A DNA stretch of 64,000 bases, taken from contig NZ_CP026100.1 of the NCBI RefSeq assembly GCF_003722335.1, positions 1,152,001-1,216,000 of the forward strand, read 5' to 3'. The DNA is from Caulobacter flavus. Its GTDB lineage: Bacteria; Pseudomonadota; Alphaproteobacteria; Caulobacterales; Caulobacteraceae. The notes beneath the pieces are model-generated. The model saw only the letters and a program-made list of their open reading frames with translations. It had not been told where the DNA came from and did not search any database. Shown here one piece after another: positions 1 to 6,926 of the stretch. Made by a program: the position numbers and the translations under genes. Positions within the stretch are counted from its first letter, which is position 1; each line of letters starts with the position of its first letter.

Positions 1-1
1 C

Positions 2-1270
2 CGCTCGATGAGCGTGATCTCGTGCCGCGTGGCGGTGGCGCAAGGCCGCAACGCCATCGGCATCGAAATGCCCAACCAGCGTCGCGAGACCGTCTATCTG
101 CGCGACCTGCTGTCGAGCGCCGACTACGACAAGGCCAGCCAGATCCTGCCCATGGCGCTGGGCGAAACCATCGGCGGCGAGCCCTATATCGCCGACCTGG
201 CCAAGATGCCCCACCTGCTGATCGCCGGCACCACCGGCTCGGGCAAGTCGGTCGGCGTCAACGCCATGATCCTGTCGATCCTCTACAAGCTGCCGCCCGA
301 GAAGTGCCGCTTCATCATGATCGACCCGAAGATGCTGGAACTGTCGGTCTACGACGGCATCCCGCACCTGCTGGCCCCGGTCGTGACCGATCCGAAGAAG
401 GCCGTCGTGGCGCTGAAGTGGACCGTCCGCGAGATGGAGGACCGCTATCGCCGCATGTCCAAGATCGGCGTGCGCAACATCGGCGGCTACAACGAGAAGG
501 CCAACGAGGCCCTGGAGAAGGGCGAGCACTTCGAGCGGACCGTGCAGACGGGCTTCGACGACGCCGGCCGTCCGATCTACGAGACCGAGCAGATTCGCCC
601 CGAGGCCATGCCCTATCTCGTGGTGGTCATCGACGAGGTGGCCGACCTGATGATGGTCGCCGGCAAGGACATCGAAGGCGCCGTCCAGCGCCTGGCCCAG
701 ATGGCCCGCGCCGCCGGCATCCACCTGATCATGGCCACCCAGCGTCCGTCGGTCGACGTCATCACCGGCACCATCAAGGCCAACTTCCCGACCCGGATCA
801 GCTTCCAGGTCACCAGCAAGATCGACGCCCGCACCATCCTGGGCGAACAGGGCGCCGAGCAGCTGCTGGGCCAGGGCGACATGCTCTACATGGCCGGCGG
901 CGGCCGCATCACCCGCCTGCACGGCCCGTTCGTCTCCGACGGCGAGGTCGAGGCCGTGGCCAAGTTCCTGCGCGACCAGGGCATCCCCCAGTACCTGGAG
1001 GAAGTCACCGCCGGCGGCGACGAGGAGCAGGAAGAGGCCATCGAGGGCGCCTTCGCCGGCGAGGGCGGGGCCAACGACCTCTACGACCACGCCGTGGCCG
1101 TGGTCACCCGCGACCGCAAGGCCTCGACCAGCTACATCCAGCGCCGCCTGCAGATCGGCTACAACCGCGCCGCCTCCTTGATGGAGCGGATGGAGAAGGA
1201 AGGCGTCGTCGGCGCCGCCAACCACGCCGGCAAGCGCGAGATCCTCGCCCCGCCGCCGCCTCCGCTGTAG
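2..1270 (+). CDS. ftsK: DNA translocase FtsK, C-terminal part (5' end outside window)
   Basis: Septal DNA pump that moves the chromosome dimer-resolution region through the division site and activates XerCD. The frame is open to the window edge, so only the motor and tail are seen. Walker A GTTGSGKS lies at about nt 227-250 and Walker [13 protein letters not shown] at about 616-651. The RecA-like motor runs to about nt 1000. It is followed by an acidic linker and the winged-helix gamma domain (about nt 1075-1250, with [19 protein letters not shown]) that reads KOPS sites. The protein ends in a proline run. The N-terminal membrane domain is not in the window. A strong hairpin terminator follows at 1292. 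Confidence 0.97.
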   Translation, partial: RSMSVISCRVAVAQGRNAIGIEMPNQRRETVYLRDLLSSADYDKASQILPMALGETIGGEPYIADLAKMPHLLIAGTTGSGKSVGVNAMILSILYKLPPEKCRFIMIDPKMLELSVYDGIPHLLAPVVTDPKKAVVALKWTVREMEDRYRRMSKIGVRNIGGYNEKANEALEKGEHFERTVQTGFDDAGRPIYETEQIRPEAMPYLVVVIDEVADLMMVAGKDIEGAVQRLAQMARAAGIHLIMATQRPSVDVITGTIKANFPTRISFQVTSKIDARTILGEQGAEQLLGQGDMLYMAGGGRITRLHGPFVSDGEVEAVAKFLRDQGIPQYLEEVTAGGDEEQEEAIEGAFAGEGGANDLYDHAVAVVTRDRKASTSYIQRRLQIGYNRAASLMERMEKEGVVGAANHAGKREILAPPPPPL

Positions 1271-1291
1271 GGCGCGCAAGACCGCAAGAGG

Positions 1292-1327
1292 AAAACGCCG
1301 CGACGTCGCCCGTCGCGGCGTTTTTCG
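1292..1327 (+). terminator. Rho-independent terminator after ftsK
   Basis: A perfect GC-rich stem (AACGCCGCGACG paired with CGTCGCGGCGTT) is followed directly by a T run. It lies 21 bases after the ftsK stop codon. Confidence 0.85.
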
Positions 1328-1357
1328 TTTCGGAGGCGCACCTCAGCCGCCCGCCGC

Positions 1358-1506
1358 TTCGTCATCCCGGAAAGCGCGTAGCGCTTATCCGGGACCCAGG
1401 GGACTGGGCTCGGTAGTTGGGTTCACTGCCCCAGCGGTCGCAGACGCACTGCGGCGGCCCTGGGTCCCGGCTCTGCGCGCTACGCGCTCCGGCCGGGATG
1501 ACGAAA
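1358..1506. repeat. Intergenic palindromic repeat, family R1, full copy
   Basis: The ends are inverted (TCGTCATCCCGG at the left, CCGGGATGACGA at the right). Each arm holds the shared motifs GCGC-TAGCGC and TCCGGGACCCAGG. Related copies lie at 6851, 19037 and 35364. It sits between the convergent ftsK and the small gene at 1536 and could fold into a long cruciform or RNA hairpin. Confidence 0.8.
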
Positions 1507-1535
1507 GAATTGGAGTCCGCCCTGAGGCGAAACCC

Positions 1536-1814
1536 TCAGACCAGGATGTTCAGCAGCGAGCCGGGGCGCAGGATCTTCTGCGGCTGTTCGGTCGGGGCGG
1601 TGAAGGCCTTGGGCGGCACGGTGCGGCGGGCCTGGGGCTCGGTCTGGGTCTGCAGCTGCACGGTCATCGGCGAGGCCGCCGGGCGGGCGCTCGTGGCGTC
1701 GGTGACCGCCGCCTGGAAGAAGGCCGCCGCGCGCGACTGGCCAGCCGGGCTCACGGCGCTCGACGTGGGTCGGGCGGCGACGGCGGGCAGGCCGGTGGGA
1801 CGAACGGTGCTCAT
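1536..1814 (-). CDS. Small hypothetical protein (92 aa)
   Basis: Function not recognised. The protein is rich in Ala, Pro, Thr and Ser and looks disordered for most of its length. It ends in a short hydrophobic tail (PGSLLNILV) that may be a conserved binding motif. There is no signal peptide or membrane segment. It is convergent with ftsK across the R1 repeat. Upstream, at 1833-1872, are two TTAA half-sites, one forming TTAA-N7-CTAA, which resembles a CtrA box. Codon usage looks like that of its neighbours. A real gene is likely but not proven. Confidence 0.55.
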   Translation of the reverse strand: MSTVRPTGLPAVAARPTSSAVSPAGQSRAAAFFQAAVTDATSARPAASPMTVQLQTQTEPQARRTVPPKAFTAPTEQPQKILRPGSLLNILV

Positions 1815-1832
1815 GACGCAGGTGATAGCATG

Positions 1833-1872
1833 GTTAATGCAGAGTGCGCGAGCGTGGTTAACGACCTTCTAA
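1833..1872. promoter_or_regulatory. Possible CtrA-binding motifs
   Basis: TTAA at 1833-1836, and TTAA-N7-CTAA at 1858-1872 (consensus TTAA-N7-TTAA), in the gap between ccmG and the start of the 92-residue gene. One base differs from consensus in the second box. Confidence 0.35.
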
Positions 1873-1892
1873 GCCCAAGGACGCGCGACGCT

Positions 1893-2405
1893 TCAACGCA
1901 GCCTGGCGACGAGCCCGTCCAGATCCTGCGGCGTGATCGGCCCGGTGTGCTTGGCCACGACCTGGCCCCGGGCGTCGACCACGAAGGTCTCGGGCACGCC
2001 GGTGACGCCGAACTCCACGCCTGCGCGGCCGTCGCGATCGACCAGCCGGGCGGCGAACGGATCGCCCAACCGGCCCAGGAACGCCTCGGTGTTGGCCGGG
2101 GCGTCCTTGTAGGCCACGCCGACCACCCGCACGCCGCGGGCCTTCAGCGCCATCAGCTGCGGATGCTCGATCTCGCAGGGCGCGCACCAGGAGGCGAAGA
2201 AGTTGACCAGCATCGGCCCGTCGCCGTCGCCGCGGACCGGGGTCGGCGTCCCGCTGTCGAGATCCGGCAGTGACAGGACGGGCACGGGCTTGCCGACCAG
2301 GGCGTCGGGGCTGACCTGCGGGTTGCGCTTGAGCGCGTAGCCGGCGAACAGCACCGCCAGGGCGGCCAGAACGATCAGCGGCGCGAAGGCCAGCCAGCGC
2401 TTCAC
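1893..2405 (-). CDS. ccmG: Cytochrome c maturation thiol-disulfide oxidoreductase CcmG/DsbE
   Basis: Membrane-anchored periplasmic thioredoxin that reduces the apocytochrome c CXXCH cysteines before heme attachment. The N-terminal anchor spans about residues 5-22. The thioredoxin fold carries the redox site WCAPC (Cys74, Cys77) and the cis-proline loop GVTGVPETF (about Pro138). At 170 aa it has normal family length. The GTG start at 2405 overlaps the ccmD stop (GTGA), which fixes the start and shows coupling. A longer reading upstream in this frame would run through ccmD and ccmC and is not real. No ccmA, ccmB, ccmE, ccmF or ccmH gene is in the window. Confidence 0.93.
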   Translation of the reverse strand: MKRWLAFAPLIVLAALAVLFAGYALKRNPQVSPDALVGKPVPVLSLPDLDSGTPTPVRGDGDGPMLVNFFASWCAPCEIEHPQLMALKARGVRVVGVAYKDAPANTEAFLGRLGDPFAARLVDRDGRAGVEFGVTGVPETFVVDARGQVVAKHTGPITPQDLDGLVARLR

Positions 2406-2569
2406 TTGCCGGGGTCCTTGGTCTCGGCCTGCCGGCGCTGCGCCTCGGCGCGCCAGCGGCGGGCGGCCAGCAGGCTGTCGGCGATCATCCAGGCGAACAC
2501 CGCCGCCGTCAGGGCGAAGGCGGGCCAGACATAGACGGCGTACTTGCCGGCGTCGAAATCGAAGCTCAT
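2402..2569 (-). CDS. ccmD: Heme exporter protein CcmD
   Basis: A 55-residue single-pass membrane protein that helps release holo-CcmE from the CcmABC heme exporter. One hydrophobic helix (about residues 11-36, YAVYVWPAFALTAAVFAWMI) is followed by a basic, Arg-rich cytoplasmic tail, the usual CcmD plan. It starts 6 bases after the ccmC stop and overlaps ccmG by 4 bases. Small size and position between ccmC and ccmG support the call. Confidence 0.88.
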   Translation of the reverse strand: MSFDFDAGKYAVYVWPAFALTAAVFAWMIADSLLAARRWRAEAQRRQAETKDPGK

Positions 2570-2575
2570 CCGGGG

Positions 2576-3325
2576 TCAGGCCTCCGCCGCCTTCAGGGCC
2601 AGGCTGCGCGCCTTGCGCCGCCAGACCAGCGCCCGGATTCGCACCAGCCACAGCGACCCGAACGCCGACAGATAAGCCAGCTGCATCACCAGCATCGGCC
2701 AGGCATAGACGACCGGCAGGCGGTTCTCCGGCTTGGCCAGCAGGGTGGAAGAGCCCTGGTGCAGACTGTTCCACCAGTCGACCGAGAACTTGACGATCGG
2801 CAGGTTGATAACGCCGACCAGGGCCAGGATGGCGGCGGCGCGGGCGGCCTTCTGCTCGTCGTCGATCGCCCCGCGCAGGGCCAGATAGCCGAGATAGAAA
2901 AGCAGCAGCACCAGCACCGAGGTCAGGCGGGCGTCCCACACCCACCAGGTTCCCCACATCGGCTTGCCCCACAGCGAGCCAGTGGCCAGGGCCAGCACCG
3001 TGAAGGCCGCGCCCAGCGGGGCGCAGGCCTGGGCGGCCGCGTCGGCCAGGGCGTGGCGGAACACCAGCGCCAGGAAGCTGGCGATCCCCAGGCACAGATA
3101 GACGAACATCGCCAGCACGGCCGCCGGCACATGGATGAACATCATCCGCACCGTGTCGCCCTGCTGGTAGTCCTCGGGCACCGTGAAGGTCAGAACCAGG
3201 CCGACCACCGCCAGCACGCCGGCGATGGCGCCGAACATGGGCGCGGCCCAGCGCGAGAAGGCCATGAACCGCTCGGGGTTGGCCAGGAAGTCGAACGGGT
3301 TCTTGTTTTGGTTGCGGGCGCCCAT
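2576..3325 (-). CDS. ccmC: Heme ABC exporter permease CcmC
   Basis: Six-helix inner-membrane protein that binds heme and loads it on CcmE for c-type cytochrome assembly. The family's tryptophan-rich motif is present (WGTWWVWDARLTS), flanked by conserved periplasmic histidines (FIHVPAA; NSLHQGSS). Start chosen at the ATG giving MGARNQNKNPFDFL, about 249 aa, since the upstream TTG adds an unlikely basic leader. First gene of a ccmC-ccmD-ccmG operon. Confidence 0.95.
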   Translation of the reverse strand: MGARNQNKNPFDFLANPERFMAFSRWAAPMFGAIAGVLAVVGLVLTFTVPEDYQQGDTVRMMFIHVPAAVLAMFVYLCLGIASFLALVFRHALADAAAQACAPLGAAFTVLALATGSLWGKPMWGTWWVWDARLTSVLVLLLFYLGYLALRGAIDDEQKAARAAAILALVGVINLPIVKFSVDWWNSLHQGSSTLLAKPENRLPVVYAWPMLVMQLAYLSAFGSLWLVRIRALVWRRKARSLALKAAEA

Positions 3326-3374
3326 CGACCTTGACTTAGATCGGCCAGCGGACGCCCGCAATCGTCTCGCGCGC

Positions 3375-4085
3375 TTACGAGCCCGACTTGCGCTGGATGA
3401 TCACCCGGCGTTCGCCCGGACCGCCGAACGACATCGCGCCCAGCCCCTTGGGACCCCGGGCCTCGATGCGGCGCACCGAGACGTTCGGACCGCCGGTCAC
3501 TTCGGGGCCCAGGGCGTCGAAGGCCTTCTTCTGGCTGGGGGTCAGGGCGTTGTAGAAGGCCCGCGTGGCGTCGGCGCGGCTCCGAAGGTCGGCGGCGACC
3601 CTGGTCATCCGCTCGGCCTGCTCGTCGAGGCGCTCCAGCGCGGTCGGCGGGGCCTTGTCCTTGGCGCTCTCGTCACGCGCGGGCTTCGGCTCGGGGCGCT
3701 CCTTCGGGCCGGTGGCGGCGATGTAGGTCTTCAGCGCGCCTTCCTGGCGGTCGGTCAGCTGCAGCACGTCGCGCAGGCGCTGGGCGCGGGCTTCCGGATC
3801 CCTGTGCATGCGGAAGGCCATCGGGCCGGGATGGCCGCGGAACATCAGGTTGTCGAAGGCCGGCGGAGGCGGCGGCGGCTCGGGCGCTTCCGGCGGAGCG
3901 GGCGGCGGAGGCGGCGGCGGCTCGGGCGCTTCCGGCGGAGCGGGCGGCGGCGGCGGCGGCGGCTCGGGCGCTTCCGGCGGAGCGGGCGGCGGCGGCGGGG
4001 CGGCCGGCTGGGCCGAGGCCGCGACGACCCCGGCCGCCAGGGCCGCGCCGGCGGCGAGGGTGAGAGACTTCAGGACGAGGCGCAT
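3375..4085 (-). CDS. Periplasmic LTXXQ (Spy/CpxP-like) protein with proline-rich repeats
   Basis: Putative envelope-stress chaperone or metal sensor of the Spy/CpxP/LTXXQ group. A signal peptide (MRLVLKSLTLAAGAALAAG) is followed by about three copies of a 14-residue unit of the type PPPPPPPAPPEAPE. A helical domain follows with LTDRQ and LTPSQ motifs, the family signature. The ATG at 4085 is chosen because GGAG lies 6 bases upstream; an in-frame ATG four codons earlier is less likely. The proline spacer is unusual for Spy and may reach across the periplasm. It lies 49 bases upstream of ccmC on the same strand. Confidence 0.8.
   Translation of the reverse strand: MRLVLKSLTLAAGAALAAGVVAASAQPAAPPPPPAPPEAPEPPPPPPPAPPEAPEPPPPPPPAPPEAPEPPPPPPAFDNLMFRGHPGPMAFRMHRDPEARAQRLRDVLQLTDRQEGALKTYIAATGPKERPEPKPARDESAKDKAPPTALERLDEQAERMTRVAADLRSRADATRAFYNALTPSQKKAFDALGPEVTGGPNVSVRRIEARGPKGLGAMSFGGPGERRVIIQRKSGS
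3864..3996. repeat. In-gene tandem repeat, 42-bp unit, about three copies
   Basis: Near-identical GC-rich units encoding the proline/glutamate spacer of the LTXXQ protein. They contain the repeated core GGCTCGGGCGCTTCCGGCGG. Confidence 0.85.
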
Positions 4086-4381
4086 GGCGATCTCCATCGC
4101 GAGTGGCGGGAAACGAACTGCGGCCTAGGTTGGAGGCGGTTGTGGCGCGAAAATGTCTGAAGATGTGAACAATGTTACACGAATGAAGCGTAGCCAAGCG
4201 CGATGATACGAAGCGCTTGCAGATCAAGCACTTGCAGCTGTTGCTCGAGCGCCTCGCCACGCCGCCTTTCGAAAATTTCATCTTCGCCGGAGCCCTGCTG
4301 ACAGGCCCTGACACCTCGCTGCGCCATATCCGGGACGCGCCGCCTCTCGCCAGGCGGGCATGGATGCGCCATGAGGCCCCT

Positions 4382-5275
4382 ATGAAACGCGTCGCCTTCC
4401 TCGCCCTGATCCTCGCCGGCACGCTCTGGGGGCTGGGCTTTCCCCTCGGCAAGCTGATCCTGCGCGAGACCGACGCGGCCCACATGGTGCTGCTGCGCTT
4501 CGTCGTCGCCGCCGTGGTCGCCGCGCCCTTCGCCCTGGCCACCAAAGAAGCGCGGGCCCTGTTCAGGTCGCCGGTGATGCTCGCGTCGGGCGCGCTCTAC
4601 GGCGTGGCCTTCATGGTGCAGTTCGAGGGCCTGGCCCATGTCAGCGTCACCCTGGCCGCCCTGCTGGTCGGCGCCATGCCGGCCCTGATCGCCGTCTGCG
4701 CCAAGCTCATGGGCGAGAAGGTCAGCCGGGCTTCGTGGATGGGCGTCGGCGCGGCCACCCTCGGCGCCGTCCTGATCGCCGGCAAGCCGGACGGGGCCGG
4801 CTCGCCGCTGGGCGTGGCGCTGTCTCTGGGCTCTCTGCTGATCTTCCTGGCCTGGCTGGTGGTGCTCAAGCGCGCGCCCAAGGCCCCGACCCCGATGGCC
4901 ATCCCGGCAGTGACCGTGATCGTCGCGGCCTTCACCGTGCTGCCGATCGCCTTCGCCATGCATGGCCCGCCGAACCTGCACCTGTCGACGACCGCCTGGA
5001 GCGGCGTGCTTGGGCTGGGCGTGCTGTCGACCCTGCTGGCCACGGCGGCCTGGCAGTACGGCTCGTCCCGCGTGGGCAGCGCCAGCGCCGGGGTGTTCAT
5101 CAACATCGAGCCGCTGATGGGCGCCTCGATCGGCGTCCTGCTGTTCGGAGACCACCTGACCCTGGCCCTGGCCGTCGGCGGCCTGATGATCATCAGCGGC
5201 AGTTTCGTCGTGGTGCTGGGCGAGAAGCAGGCCGATCCGGAAAGCCTGCAGGCCCAGCCGGCGCCCGCGCCTTAA
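4382..5275 (+). CDS. EamA/DMT-family transporter
   Basis: Ten-helix inner-membrane exporter of the drug/metabolite transporter superfamily; substrate unknown. Two tandem EamA repeats are visible, the first starting GTLWGLGFPLGKLIL and the second ending in ASIGVLLFGDHLTLALAVGGLMIISGS. Start chosen at ATG 4382 (297 aa) with GAGG 5 bases upstream; the 5' extension to 4217 has no membrane helix and poor codon character. The gene ends 4 bases inside the convergent DUF2007 gene. The 300 bases upstream (4086-4381) show no other convincing gene. Confidence 0.87.
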   Translation: MKRVAFLALILAGTLWGLGFPLGKLILRETDAAHMVLLRFVVAAVVAAPFALATKEARALFRSPVMLASGALYGVAFMVQFEGLAHVSVTLAALLVGAMPALIAVCAKLMGEKVSRASWMGVGAATLGAVLIAGKPDGAGSPLGVALSLGSLLIFLAWLVVLKRAPKAPTPMAIPAVTVIVAAFTVLPIAFAMHGPPNLHLSTTAWSGVLGLGVLSTLLATAAWQYGSSRVGSASAGVFINIEPLMGASIGVLLFGDHLTLALAVGGLMIISGSFVVVLGEKQADPESLQAQPAPAP

Positions 5276-5700
5276 CCGAGCAGGACCACGGCCCAGGCGG
5301 CCAGCCCCACGGCGAGGCACAGGCCCGCGACGCCGACCGCGACCGGCCGCATCCAGCCGCCGCGGCCCTTGCCGCCCAGCAGCAGTCCGGCCGTCGGCCC
5401 GAAGGTCGCCGCCAGGGCCAGCGCCGCGCCGGCCTTGGCCGTCGAGGCCGCCCGCCCCGGCGGAGCGGCGTCAGGCGCGCTTTCGCCGCCGCGCAGCTCG
5501 GCGATCAGCCGCCTGGCCTCGTCGGCGTCGACATCGGGCGTCCACAGGCGAAAGCCGCCCATGGCGATGCTCATCAGGTAGTCGCTGGCGCCCCAGTGCT
5601 CGTTCTGGACCAGCACCGGCACGCCCTCGGCCCGCAGGCGCGAGGCGGCGACCTGGGCCTCGACGAGGTCGGCGAAGCGGGCGATCTCGGTCAGGCTCAT
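5272..5700 (-). CDS. DUF2007-type protein with C-terminal membrane helix
   Basis: The N-terminal 70 residues match the DUF2007 (putative signal-transducing) pattern: a short alpha/beta module (EIARFADLVEAQVAASRLRAEGVPVLVQNEHW) that resembles PII-like folds, followed by DVDADEARRLIAEL. The C-terminal half carries two hydrophobic stretches. Function unknown. It is 12 bases downstream of the secreted-protein gene at 5713 and overlaps the convergent transporter stop by 4 bases. Confidence 0.75.
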   Translation of the reverse strand: MSLTEIARFADLVEAQVAASRLRAEGVPVLVQNEHWGASDYLMSIAMGGFRLWTPDVDADEARRLIAELRGGESAPDAAPPGRAASTAKAGAALALAATFGPTAGLLLGGKGRGGWMRPVAVGVAGLCLAVGLAAWAVVLLG

Positions 5701-5712
5701 CGACCGGTCTCC

Positions 5713-6168
5713 TCAGCGCGGCTCGGCTCCCAGCCGCCAGAGATAAAGCTGCCGCGCCGGCGTGCCGACGCGCAAGCCCTCCAGTTCCTCGCGCTCGGCC
5801 TTGGTCAGCTTGAAGCGGGTGTAGCCGCGCCCGGCCAGGCAGGTCTCGACCGCCCCGGTCGCCTGCCGCCGCACCTCGCGCCAGTTGCGGTTCATGTGCA
5901 GCTTCTGCTGGTCGGCATAGGCGTACATGGCGTTCAGCCCGCCCTCCGGATCGACGGCCATGTCCATCTCGAACACCACGTCGACCAGGGGCAGCTTCAC
6001 CGGCGCCTGGGTCTCCACATAGTGCAGGCAGTCGGCGGCATCGGTGCGGTACTTCAGGTAGCTGATCCCCGGCTTGCCCCAGCTTTCCTTGCGCGTGGGG
6101 GCGGCCTGGGCCGCGCCGGCCAGGGCGGCGAGCATCAGCAGCGACAGCGCGACGGCCTTGTTCGTCAT
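5713..6168 (-). CDS. Secreted hypothetical protein
   Basis: Not recognised. The ATG at 6168 gives a clean signal peptide (MTNKAVALSLLMLAALAGAAQAA, cleavage after AQA) and a mature part of about 128 residues. The mature part has two cysteines (one in DAADCLHYV, one in VETCLAGRGYTRFKL) that could form a disulfide. The GRGYTRFKLT segment is typical of small periplasmic proteins of Caulobacterales. Probably co-transcribed with the DUF2007 gene. Confidence 0.7.
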   Translation of the reverse strand: MTNKAVALSLLMLAALAGAAQAAPTRKESWGKPGISYLKYRTDAADCLHYVETQAPVKLPLVDVVFEMDMAVDPEGGLNAMYAYADQQKLHMNRNWREVRRQATGAVETCLAGRGYTRFKLTKAEREELEGLRVGTPARQLYLWRLGAEPR

Positions 6169-6266
6169 CCGCGAGGCCCTCGGCCGGTTGATCGTTCGAA
6201 TACCCATGTTACCGTGACCAGCAACGAAGAAAAGGGCGCTCCCGCGCCCTGCACGGGAGGCCGCCG

Positions 6267-6794
6267 GTGACCATCGCCGATCTGATGCTCGCCGCGGGCC
6301 TGCTGCTGGCGGTCCAGGCCGCCCCGCCGCCGACGGGCCAGGTCTCCGCGCAAACCACCGCCCAGGGCACGATCGACGGCGTCGTCGTCACGCCCGGCGA
6401 AAAGGCCAGGGCCATGCCGCGCTGGGCCCAGAAGGTGCGAGGCGACGGCTGGCCGTTCTTCGCCGCCGGCGAGGACGGGGCGGTGCTGATGTTCGCCAAG
6501 ACCGCCAAGGAGAACGACGGCCTGGCGCCCCGGGGCAAGATCTGGGTCCGCCACGAGTTTCGCGAGCCGCGCACCGAAGCCGAGGCGCCGGGCGCTCCGG
6601 CCTTCCGCTCGGAAAAGCTGCTGGTCGAGGTCGACTGTACGGCCAGCCGCTTCCGCAACGCCGCGGCCTTCCGCTATCCGGACAACAACCTCGAAGGCGC
6701 CGAGGACGCCTATCGCTTCGAGCAGGGCTGGCAGGTCCCGGCCGCCGGCACGCTGGACGCCACCGTGGTCGAGGCCGCCTGCATGACGCCTTAG
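6267..6794 (+). CDS. Hypothetical secreted protein, surface-adhesin-E-like
   Basis: GTG start with GGGAGG upstream. A hydrophobic N-terminus (MTIADLMLAAGLLLAVQAA) looks like a signal peptide. The C-terminal half (IWVRHEF, LLVEVDCTASRFRNAAAFRYPDNN) resembles the short periplasmic domain called surface-adhesin protein E, with two cysteines. Function unknown. Its stop codon abuts the left end of a MITE-like element, which separates it from the convergent DUF885 gene. Confidence 0.65.
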   Translation: MTIADLMLAAGLLLAVQAAPPPTGQVSAQTTAQGTIDGVVVTPGEKARAMPRWAQKVRGDGWPFFAAGEDGAVLMFAKTAKENDGLAPRGKIWVRHEFREPRTEAEAPGAPAFRSEKLLVEVDCTASRFRNAAAFRYPDNNLEGAEDAYRFEQGWQVPAAGTLDATVVEAACMTP

Positions 6795-6926
6795 GGTATG
6801 GACTCAATTGAGCGGTGTTTCGGATCCGCGAAATTCAATCACTTAATCTTCGTCATCCCGGAAAGCGCGAAGCGCTTGTCCGGGAGGACGAGTAAGAATG
6901 GTCGCGCAATTGAGTACGGATCCTAG
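6791..6926. mobile_element. MITE-like element, short copy
   Basis: The inverted ends carry CTCAATTGAGCG on the left and CGCAATTGAGTACG on the right, each about 20 bases and imperfect, flanked by TA on both sides (TTAG left, CTAG right). The interior holds GGATCC, AAATTCAATC and one arm of an R1 palindromic repeat at 6851-6891. The same design, with both R1 arms, recurs at 18978. No coding capacity. Confidence 0.7.

Noticed and set aside
2406-3095. N-terminal extension of ccmG
   Set aside because: It runs through ccmD and ccmC in the wrong frame; the coupled GTG gives a normal CcmG.
3864-3996. CRISPR-like array
   Set aside because: Units are contiguous without spacers and encode in-frame Pro/Glu repeats.
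4098-4381. Gene in the gap before the EamA transporter
   Set aside because: The open frames here lack a ribosome site, conserved motif or coding-type codon use.
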